A DNA stretch of 64,000 bases from JBCCFW01 sp039029535 (GTDB lineage: Bacteria; Acidobacteriota; JBCCFW01): positions 18,072 to 82,071 of the forward strand of contig JBCCFW010000016.1 in NCBI GenBank assembly GCA_039029535.1, in the 5' to 3' direction. This document shows, piece by piece, positions 57,794 through 64,000 of this stretch. How positions within the stretch are numbered: the first letter of the stretch is position 1; each line of letters starts with the position of its first letter. Both the position numbers and the translations under genes were made by a program. Below the pieces are notes generated by a model that did not search any database, was not told where the DNA came from, and saw only the letters and a list, made by a program, of their open reading frames with translations.

Positions 57794-59430
57794 GCTCCGC
57801 CGGCGGCCGTCTCGGCGATCGCCTGGTCGCCGCCGGGATCGCCACGCGGATGCAGGTCGAGCAGGCCGGACGTCGGCGGCACGTGCAGCGCGGGCGGCTC
57901 GGTCATCAACTGGCCCAGGACAAGGACGTCGACCTCTCCAGCCTCGCGTCGTTCCTCGAGGACGAGATCGCGGCCGGTCGTCTGGAGACGCCGGCGGAGA
58001 CACCGCGCGCGGCGGTGCTCGCGTCGATCCCGGCTCAGCTCGCGCACCTGCACAACGTCTACCCACTCAGCCGCGAAGGTTCCCGGGTCGAGCTTCTCGT
58101 GCCTCCCGTGCGGGGCGACCGCGTCCTCGCGCGGCTGGGAGAGCGCACCGGTCTTCTCTTCGAGCCGCGTCTCTGGCCCGCGCCACGCCTGCGAGAGCTG
58201 GTGGAGCGCGACTACCTGGGGGCTGGACCCGGAGCCGTGCGCGAGCCAGCGCTGGGGCTCACCACGCTCATCGTCGAGGACGAGCACGGCGACCTCCGAC
58301 CGCTGTCGGCAGAGCTGCGCACGGCGGAGCTGTCGGCCGAGGCATGGTTGCGCTCGGCATTGGCCGAGGCGGTGTCGGCGGGTCATCGACGTCTCGAGCT
58401 CCGCTCGGGGCCGACCGAGGCGCGGCTGGCGGTGGGGAGCTCACCCGAGCGCAGTCACGCGCTCCCGCTGAACGAGCGTCTGCTCGACGAGCTCGAGCAG
58501 CTCGTCGGATCGAGCTCGCGCGGCCACCTGCTCGTGCAGCTCAAGCGGCGGCGCCTGTTGGCCACGGTGGTCTTCAGCCACGAGGGCGCGCGTCAGGCCG
58601 TCCTTCATCTCGCCGACCTCAGGCTCGCGGCCGAGAACCTCGACGAGGCCTGCGCGGACCACCCCGAGGTCATGGACGGCCTCGAGCGCGTGGTCGCCGA
58701 CGGTCGGGGCGGTCTCGTCCTGGTGGTCGGTCCCGACGGCGGCGGTCGTCGTCGTCTGCTGGCCGGCCTGGCCGAGCGCCTGTCGTCGCTCATGGACGAC
58801 TCCGAGTGCGTGGGGCAGCTCCCGGGAGACTTCGTCGAACGTCATCGTTCCGGTGACGACCGCGTGACCGCGGCGTCGCTTCACGACACGCTCGAAGACA
58901 CGCGTCGCGGCCTGCTCGTCGCCGAGGACCTGCCCGGCCCGCGGTCCTTCGAGAGGGCGCTCCTGGCCGCGTCGCGTCGACTGGTCGTGGCGGGGACCTG
59001 TGCCGCCGACGGTCCTGCGGCCCTGGCCTGGGCGAGGGGACAGGGCTTCGGGGGCGCGCTGAAGAACCGCCTGCTGCGTGGCGTGCTCTCGGTCCTGGCT
59101 CAGGTCGATCGCTGCGCTTGTGCGGAGGACCGACCGCTCGAGCCCGGACTGCTGCAAGCCATGGGGCTCGCCTCCGAGGAGCGCGAGCTGCCGTTCAACC
59201 GCGGTTGCGACGAGTGTGACGGGGCTCCGGTCCATCGGCCGCGCTTGCATCTCGGATGGATCGAGCTCGACGACGACGCACCGCAGGCGCTCATCGTCGA
59301 CGATCCGTTGCTGACCCGACGCGACTGGCGCCGCGATCGACCCACGCCGCTCGAGCTCGCGATCGACGCCGCGGCATCCGGTTCGGGAGAGCTCGGTCTC
59401 AGCCTTCGTCTCCTCCGAGGAGAAGGTTAG
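57790..59430 (+). CDS. Catalytically degenerate GspE/PilB-like ATPase with MshEN domain
   Basis: A 546-residue protein aligned with GspE/PilB ATPases. The N-terminus has two tandem MshEN-type c-di-GMP motifs (RLGDRLVAAGIATRMQVEQA at 6-25 and RLGHQLAQDKDVDLSSLASFL). The ATPase core keeps the order but not the chemistry: Walker A is GPDGGGRRR near 315 (GPTGSGKTT in active enzymes), Walker B VGEIRD is VAEDLPG, and the His box STLHTND is AGTCAAD. The zinc pair is kept: CAC near 442 and CDEC near 473 followed by HLGWIELDD. It may bind c-di-GMP and regulate another secretion or pilus ATPase. The GTG start overlaps the SPOR stop. Confidence 0.82.
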   Translation: MSSAGGRLGDRLVAAGIATRMQVEQAGRRRHVQRGRLGHQLAQDKDVDLSSLASFLEDEIAAGRLETPAETPRAAVLASIPAQLAHLHNVYPLSREGSRVELLVPPVRGDRVLARLGERTGLLFEPRLWPAPRLRELVERDYLGAGPGAVREPALGLTTLIVEDEHGDLRPLSAELRTAELSAEAWLRSALAEAVSAGHRRLELRSGPTEARLAVGSSPERSHALPLNERLLDELEQLVGSSSRGHLLVQLKRRRLLATVVFSHEGARQAVLHLADLRLAAENLDEACADHPEVMDGLERVVADGRGGLVLVVGPDGGGRRRLLAGLAERLSSLMDDSECVGQLPGDFVERHRSGDDRVTAASLHDTLEDTRRGLLVAEDLPGPRSFERALLAASRRLVVAGTCAADGPAALAWARGQGFGGALKNRLLRGVLSVLAQVDRCACAEDRPLEPGLLQAMGLASEERELPFNRGCDECDGAPVHRPRLHLGWIELDDDAPQALIVDDPLLTRRDWRRDRPTPLELAIDAAASGSGELGLSLRLLRGEG

Positions 59431-59434
59431 CTCG

Positions 59435-61135
59435 ATGACGAGCCCGGCCCGCTGGTCGCCTGCCGCTCGTTGCCTCGCCGCCGGCGCCCTGTCGGGGCTC
59501 CTGATGGCCGTGGCATTGCCGGCGATCGACGTGCCGATGGTCGCCTGGATCGCGCTCGTTCCGTGGCTCTGGGAGCTGGCGAAGGGGCCGACGGTTCGTC
59601 AAGGCTTCCTCTCGGGCTTCAGCTACGGTCTCTTCCTCCACCTCTTCTCGTGCGCCTTCCTCTGGACGGTGCTCACGCGTCACGCCGGGATGGGGCCCGC
59701 GCTCGCCTCGGCGTCGTTCGTCGTCGCAGCGCTGGCCGGGCTCCCGTTCCAGGTGTTGATCGGGGCCTTCGGCGCCTGGTCGTGTCGTCGTCATGGCGCG
59801 GTCGGCTTGCTCGGCCTGGCGGTGTTGTTGCCAGCCTCGGATGCCATCCGTGCCCGGATGACCACCGGCTTCCCGTGGGCCTTCCCGGGGATGAGCCAGG
59901 CGGATCATCCGGCGGTCCTGGCCGTGGCCGAGTTGGGTGGAGTGCACGCGGTGTCGCTCGTGATCTTCCTGGTCAACGCGTGCTGGGTCGCGTGCCTGCG
60001 GGCCCACCGCGTGACCGAGGGCCGCACCGTTTCCTTGCGAGTCGGGATGGCGGCGGCCGCGATCACGCTGGTCTTGCTGACCTTCGGGGTGGTCGTCAGT
60101 CGTGACCACTCCCAGGCCGAGGTCGTGGCCTGGCGCATCGGCACCGAGTCGGACCCGCTGGCCGAGCCCCGTGAGGGCCGGGCGGCCTGGTCGTCGCCGC
60201 CGGACTCTCGACGAGACGAACGTCTCCGTGCAGCGCTCGTGCAGGCGGCCCTGCCCGGGGAGGTGTCGCTCGGTCCGAGTCGCGGGAGCTCCCTCAGCCT
60301 TCAGCTCGACCTCTCGCGGCGAGCGCTCGGAGCCGGGGCGGAGCTCCTGGTCTGGTCGGAGTCGGCCTATCCGGGAACCATCGGTTCGAACCCGCGGCCG
60401 CTTCGCATCCTTCGGAAGCTGCTCGCGGACTCGCCGGCAGGGGCCGAGGCCGTGATCGGCGCGCTGGTCGAGGTCGACGGCTCGGGACGGCGCCTGCACA
60501 ACTCGGTCTTGCTCCTCGACAGGACCGGGATGTTGGGCCGGCACGACAAGGACTACCTCGTGCCCTTCGGCGAGTACCTGCCAGCCCCCTGGCTCTTCTT
60601 CTGGGTCGAGCAGAGGATCACCGGAGCCGTCGGCACGCGGATGGTGCGGGGCGGTCCTCCCGGAACGATGCAGGGCGCGCGAGTCCGGCTCGGCGCGACC
60701 GTCTGCTACGAGGCGGTGGTGCCGCAGATGACGGCGTCCCTGGCGAGACAAGGGGCTCAGCTCCTGATCAACGTGTCCAACGACGGCTGGTACCACGGCT
60801 CGACCGCCGCCGAGCAGCACCTGCGCTTCTCGCGCGTGCGGGCCGTCGAGACGCAGCGCTTCGTCTTGCGCAGCGCCCACTCCGGCATCACGGCCGTCAT
60901 CGATCCGCGGGGGCGGATCCTCGGGCGGCTCGAGGAAGGCGAGCGCGGGGTGCTGCTGGTCGACATGCCGACGGAGGTGCGCGACACGCTCTACAGTCGG
61001 GTCGGCGACCTGCCGCTCGCCTTGCTCTCGCTGGCCAGCGTGCTGATGCTCACGTGGTGGCGACGGTCGTCGGTCGAGACGCCGTCGGCGACCGAAGGCG
61101 AGCCAGGGGAACCCGTCTCGGACGGACTCGCGTAA
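59435..61135 (+). CDS. lnt: Apolipoprotein N-acyltransferase
   Basis: A 566-residue inner-membrane enzyme that adds the third acyl chain to lipoproteins. About six N-terminal hydrophobic helices (from ALSGLLMAVALPAIDVPMVAWIALVPWLW) precede a periplasmic nitrilase-fold domain with the catalytic triad Glu in LLVWSESAYPG, Lys in HDKDYLVPFGEYLP and Cys in ATVCYEAVVP. GNDGW-type NVSNDGWYHGSTAAEQHL is diagnostic. Its presence supports an outer-membrane-bearing organism. Four bases after the GspE-like gene. Confidence 0.95.
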   Translation: MTSPARWSPAARCLAAGALSGLLMAVALPAIDVPMVAWIALVPWLWELAKGPTVRQGFLSGFSYGLFLHLFSCAFLWTVLTRHAGMGPALASASFVVAALAGLPFQVLIGAFGAWSCRRHGAVGLLGLAVLLPASDAIRARMTTGFPWAFPGMSQADHPAVLAVAELGGVHAVSLVIFLVNACWVACLRAHRVTEGRTVSLRVGMAAAAITLVLLTFGVVVSRDHSQAEVVAWRIGTESDPLAEPREGRAAWSSPPDSRRDERLRAALVQAALPGEVSLGPSRGSSLSLQLDLSRRALGAGAELLVWSESAYPGTIGSNPRPLRILRKLLADSPAGAEAVIGALVEVDGSGRRLHNSVLLLDRTGMLGRHDKDYLVPFGEYLPAPWLFFWVEQRITGAVGTRMVRGGPPGTMQGARVRLGATVCYEAVVPQMTASLARQGAQLLINVSNDGWYHGSTAAEQHLRFSRVRAVETQRFVLRSAHSGITAVIDPRGRILGRLEEGERGVLLVDMPTEVRDTLYSRVGDLPLALLSLASVLMLTWWRRSSVETPSATEGEPGEPVSDGLA

Positions 61136-61159
61136 CCTGAGTCGAGAAGGAGACACGAC

Positions 61160-62038
61160 GTGGACGACATCCTCGCCAGTGGACGACGCGGCTTGCAGAT
61201 CCTCGGCGCCGCCTGGCTGCCGCTCTTCTTCGCGGCAGCGGTGTGGGCGGGGATCAACCTGATCACCCAGTACCTCCTCATCGGTCCAGCGCTGGTCGGC
61301 CTGTTCGCCATCGGGCTCGCCGCACACGAGGGGCGTCGGCCGGAGCTGATCGACGGCTTCGCCGCCTTCGACGCGGCCGCCGCGCCGCTGGTCGCCGGCT
61401 GGGCGCTCGTGCTGCCGCTCATCACCCTCCGACAGCTCGGAGGAACGGACGTCTGGCAGCTCCTGGTGCCGGTCGCAGCGGCCCTCACCTGGTTCTCGCT
61501 CGCCATCGCCACCTGCCACGTGCTGGCCGATCACGGTCGCCTGCCGCTCTCCGACGCGGTGGCCGAGGGCTGGCGGCTCTGCGACGCGACGCCCGAGCCG
61601 GGGCGGCGCTTCTCGGGTCTGGGCGGTCAACTCGTCGTGGGCTCGTGCAGCCTGGGGCTCTTCTACGTCGCGGCTTGGATCCACCCCTTCCTCGCCTTTG
61701 CCGTCACTCCGGTGATGATGGCCTTCCTCACCGCTTGGCTGGCTCTCCGGAGCTGTCCGAGCGAGACCGTCGACCTGGCTGCGCCCGTGGCGACGATTCC
61801 GGCGGCGGCACCAGCGGTCGCGGAGGCGGCTGAGGTCGCCGCGACGCCCGAGCCTGCACCGAAGACCGAGGCGGCGCCGACGGCCGAAGCTCCGGTCGAG
61901 ACGCCGAGGCCGGCACGCAAGACGGCGAAGAAGAAGACGGCGAGCCGGGTCGCGTCGAAGAAGACGAGCAAGAAGACCGCCAAGAAGACGACCAAGCGCT
62001 CTGCCTCATCGCGTCCGAAGAGCACCGACGCGAAGTGA
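61160..62038 (+). CDS. Membrane protein with lysine-rich histone-H1-like C-terminal tail
   Basis: A 292-residue protein. Residues about 1-200 hold five or six hydrophobic helices (WLPLFFAAAVWAGINLI, YLLIGPALVGLFAIGLA, LVAGWALVLPLITLR, LLVPVAAALTWFSLAIAT, LAFAVTPVMMAFLTAWLAL). The last 90 residues are Ala/Pro/Glu-rich and then a run of KKT/KKK repeats (ARKTAKKKTASRVASKKTS, KKTAKKTTKR) typical of bacterial histone-H1-like proteins. GTG 61160 has AAGGAG seven bases upstream. Overlaps cinA by four bases. A link between membrane and nucleic acid is inference. Confidence 0.72.
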   Translation: MDDILASGRRGLQILGAAWLPLFFAAAVWAGINLITQYLLIGPALVGLFAIGLAAHEGRRPELIDGFAAFDAAAAPLVAGWALVLPLITLRQLGGTDVWQLLVPVAAALTWFSLAIATCHVLADHGRLPLSDAVAEGWRLCDATPEPGRRFSGLGGQLVVGSCSLGLFYVAAWIHPFLAFAVTPVMMAFLTAWLALRSCPSETVDLAAPVATIPAAAPAVAEAAEVAATPEPAPKTEAAPTAEAPVETPRPARKTAKKKTASRVASKKTSKKTAKKTTKRSASSRPKSTDAK

Positions 62039-63285
62039 GCTCCGCGCACCGTCTCCGCGCGCGGGTCTACTGCGTCGGGACCGAGCTCCTCACCAACGCC
62101 TCCGACCGTCACGGGCCCTCGTTGGCGGCACGGCTCGATGCTGCCGGCCTGCGCGTGGTCGAGCGACGCTTGCTCGAGGACGACCGTTCGCTCCTCGAAG
62201 CGGCCATGGAGCGAGCGCTGGCTGAGCCGGGGCTCACCGTGGTCACCGGCGGGCTCGGTCCCACCGATGACGACCTCACCCGCGATGCGCTCGCGAGCGC
62301 GGCCGGGGTCGAGCTTCACGACGACGAGCGCATCGCGGCGGGGCTGCACGAGCGCGTGAAGGCGTGGGGTCGCGAGGAGGCGAGCGAGCGCGTCTTGCGG
62401 CAAGCGCAGGTTCCCGAAGGCGCCACGGTCCTCGACAACCCGGTCGGCAGCGCGCCGGGGCTCCTGTTCGACAAGGGCGCGTCGGTGGTGTTGCTCCTCC
62501 CCGGGCCTCCGCACGAGCTGGCCGCGTTGCTCGACGGCGGTGCTCTCGACCGAGCCATCGCTCGGGCTGACGAGCTCGATCCCGACGCCGTCTTGGATGC
62601 TTGGCCCCGGCGCAAGCTCATCCTCACCGGCATGGGAGAGAGCTCTCTCAACGAGCGGATCGAGTCACTGGTCCCCGACGAGATGGTGTTGGCCATCTTG
62701 GCCGGGCAAGGTCGGCTGAGCCTGGAGCTGAAGGCGCGCGACGCGGCCGTGCTCGACGAGACGATGACTGCGGTGAAGAAGGAGCTGGGCCGTCACGTGG
62801 TCAGCGACGACGGTCGTACGCTCGAGGAAGTGCTCGTCGCGATCCTCACCGAGCGCTTCGAGAGCCTCGGCACGGTCGAGTCGTGCACGGGAGGCGGCAT
62901 CGCGGCGGCCATCACCTCGGTGCCCGGCAGCTCGGAGATCTTCAAGCGTGGGTTGGTGACCTACTCCAACGACGCGAAGCAGCAGCTCCTGGGGGTCCCG
63001 GCCGAGCTGCTGGCCGAGCACGGCGCGGTGTCGCGTCCCGTCGCGGAGGCCATGGCGGTGGGGGGACGGCTCGCGACCGAGAGCGACTTCTGCCTGTCCG
63101 TCACCGGCATCGCCGGTCCGGGCGGGGGGAGTGAGGAGAAGCCGGTGGGCCTGGTGCACTTCGGTCTCTCGTTGCCCGACGGCACCGTCGTGCATCGCGA
63201 GAAGGTCTTCGAGGGCGACCGAGGTCAGGTCCGGGCTCGCTCGGTGGCGCACGCGCTGGACCTGCTCTGGTGGAACCTGGTCTGA
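62035..63285 (+). CDS. cinA: CinA family protein (MoCF-like plus nicotinamide-nucleotide amidase domains)
   Basis: A 416-residue two-domain protein. The N-terminal COG1058/MoCF-like domain (about 8-170) has VVTGGLGPTDDDLTRDALA and LLPGPPHEL. The C-terminal PncC domain (about 255-410) has TVESCTGGGIAAAITSVPGSSEIFKRGLVTYSN and GIAGPGGGSEEKPVGLV. Such proteins recycle deamidated pyridine nucleotides. GTG 62035 overlaps the previous stop (GTGA). Length matches the family. Confidence 0.94.
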   Translation: MSSAHRLRARVYCVGTELLTNASDRHGPSLAARLDAAGLRVVERRLLEDDRSLLEAAMERALAEPGLTVVTGGLGPTDDDLTRDALASAAGVELHDDERIAAGLHERVKAWGREEASERVLRQAQVPEGATVLDNPVGSAPGLLFDKGASVVLLLPGPPHELAALLDGGALDRAIARADELDPDAVLDAWPRRKLILTGMGESSLNERIESLVPDEMVLAILAGQGRLSLELKARDAAVLDETMTAVKKELGRHVVSDDGRTLEEVLVAILTERFESLGTVESCTGGGIAAAITSVPGSSEIFKRGLVTYSNDAKQQLLGVPAELLAEHGAVSRPVAEAMAVGGRLATESDFCLSVTGIAGPGGGSEEKPVGLVHFGLSLPDGTVVHREKVFEGDRGQVRARSVAHALDLLWWNLV

Positions 63286-63291
63286 GGTCGG

Positions 63292-63828
63292 TCAGGAGTC
63301 GTCGGCGTGGAAGCCGATGCGGCGTGTCGGTGGAGGAGCGGGCGACTCGATCAATCGGCGGAGCGCGTCGTAGACGACCTGCAGGTCCTCATCGTGGGCT
63401 CCCACCTTCTCCTCGAGCGCGGTCAAGCGACGAGCGAGCTCATCGTGGGACGCCGCGAGCTTGCGGAGTCTCACGAAGGCGCGCACCACGAGCTCGCCCA
63501 CTGCGATGGCTTGGGGAGTTGCCAGCACGAACGATGCTGCGAGCGCGCCATGCTCTGCAAATCCCCAAGGCGTGAAGCGCGAGCTGCGATGGGCCTGGGC
63601 TTGGGTGCCGTCATTGCTCGTCTCGAGCTCGTCGAGCTCGTGCGGCGTGAGGCGGAAGACAAAGTCGTCGGGGAAGCGGGCGACGTTGCGCTTGACCTGC
63701 TCGTTGAGTCTCTTGGTCGTCACGCCGTAGAGCGCCGCGAGCTCGTAGTCCAACAGGATGCGGTGCCCCCTGACGACGCGGATGGAGTGAATGATGCTGT
63801 CGGTGTCGGCTGTGTCTTCAGTGTTCAT
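63292..63828 (-). CDS. ORF6N-domain protein
   Basis: A 178-residue protein with an N-terminal ORF6N domain (IRVVRGHRILLDYELAALYGVTTKRLNEQVKRNVARFPDDFVF and FAEHGALAASFVL), a DNA-binding module common in phages and mobile islands. The C-terminal part is a coiled coil (LAASHDELARRLTALEEKV). ATG 63828 is next to a 16-bp palindrome; GTG 63846 is an alternative start. The domain hints at past phage or island DNA, but no integrase or phage gene is in view. Confidence 0.85.
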   Translation of the reverse strand: MNTEDTADTDSIIHSIRVVRGHRILLDYELAALYGVTTKRLNEQVKRNVARFPDDFVFRLTPHELDELETSNDGTQAQAHRSSRFTPWGFAEHGALAASFVLATPQAIAVGELVVRAFVRLRKLAASHDELARRLTALEEKVGAHDEDLQVVYDALRRLIESPAPPPTRRIGFHADDS

Positions 63829-63844
63829 GCTCTTCGTGAAGAGC
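63829..63844. promoter_or_regulatory. Perfect 16-bp palindrome before the ORF6N gene
   Basis: GCTCTTC-GT-GAAGAGC has 7-bp perfect arms and touches the ATG at 63828. It is a candidate operator for autoregulation or a 5'-leader hairpin. Confidence 0.5.
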
Positions 63845-63895
63845 ACGTCGCATGCCAGCGGGAAACGGCTGTTTTCGCAGCTTTCGGGGATTCAG

Positions 63896-63923
63896 AGTGT
63901 AGGCATGAGATGACGGTTGTCAG
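63896..63923 (-). promoter_or_regulatory. Possible promoter of the ORF6N gene
   Basis: On the minus strand CTGACA (63923-63918), a 16-base spacer and TACACT (63901-63896) resemble a sigma-70 promoter. The leader to 63828 would be about 60 bases. Confidence 0.5.
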
Positions 63924-63979
63924 GGATCCCAGACCATCCGGGTCCTCGTTGCCGAGGGCCGGTGACGAGTCATTTGGAA

Positions 63980-64000
63980 CCGGTCGCATATTGCGACCGG
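63980..64000. repeat. Dyad at the window edge
   Basis: CCGGTCGCA and TGCGACCGG, separated by TAT, are a perfect 9-bp inverted repeat. It may extend past the window end. It could be an operator or the end of a neighbouring transcript. Confidence 0.5.

Noticed and set aside
60385..60400. GGTTCGAACCC resembling a tRNA T-loop
   Set aside because: It lies inside the lnt coding sequence and no acceptor, D-arm or anticodon stem surrounds it.
1..64000. CRISPR arrays, insertion sequences, integrases, rRNA or tRNA genes
   Set aside because: I looked for direct-repeat arrays, transposase or integrase motifs and RNA gene signatures and found none.

Overview
High-GC (roughly two-thirds G+C) chromosomal DNA from a Gram-negative bacterium. 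Apolipoprotein N-acyltransferase, a PpiD-type chaperone, MurU/AmgK cell-wall recycling, MreBCD/RodA/PBP2, two PilT-type ATPases, a sigma-54 enhancer-binding protein, a PATAN (DUF4388) protein and large kinase-TPR-phosphatase signalling proteins together suggest a complex Myxococcota- or Planctomycetota-like lineage. No rRNA or ribosomal protein gene is present, so this placement is inference. Genes are densely packed and many are joined by 4-base ATGA/GTGA/TTGA overlaps. I see no tRNA, rRNA, CRISPR array, transposase or integrase.

Layout. 0-5 kb: end of an FG-GAP repeat protein, then cysS and a lysine 6-transaminase homologue that lacks its PLP lysine. 5-11.4 kb: a partner-switching module (STAS protein, a 1729-residue kinase/ATPase/TPR/GAF/PP2C protein, a GHKL ATPase). 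11.5-15 kb: an AraC-type gene interrupted by an in-frame TGA, then an XRE regulator/TPR/secreted-protein operon. 15-19.3 kb: tandem pilT-type genes and ppiD. 19.6-28 kb: a FecR-like protein and the cell-elongation cluster mreB-rlmD-like-mreC-mreD-mrdA-rodA. 28.7-38.1 kb (minus strand): a lysine-centred cluster: lysS, lysine 2,3-aminomutase-like, lysine-ketoglutarate reductase-like, saccharopine dehydrogenase-like, a fused 2-oxoacid dehydrogenase E1, a FabD-like protein and a small membrane protein. 38-45 kb: two-component genes, amgK-murU-CYTH, and an NtrC-type activator. 45.3-48.8 kb: a sigma-54 promoter with tandem dyads and a terminator, then an operon with a pseudopilin-like domain, a TPR-HTH protein and a GNAT protein. 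48.8-54.8 kb: greA, secreted/SGNH proteins, recN, coaD. 54.9-63.3 kb: diguanylate cyclase, PATAN protein, SPOR protein, a catalytically dead GspE-like protein, lnt, a membrane protein with a histone-H1-like tail, and cinA. An ORF6N protein closes the window.

How genes may work together. The mre/mrdA/rodA genes and amgK/murU serve wall elongation and recycling. The 5-11 kb module could pass a signal by phosphorylating and dephosphorylating its STAS partner. The 55-59 kb genes place a diguanylate cyclase beside a protein with two MshEN-type c-di-GMP-binding motifs and a destroyed ATPase site. The most novel candidates are a sigma-54-controlled, terminator-bounded short transcript at about 45.54-45.75 kb, the dead GspE/c-di-GMP circuit, the lysine-free transaminase, and a 19-bp perfect inverted repeat that encloses the saccharopine-dehydrogenase start codon.
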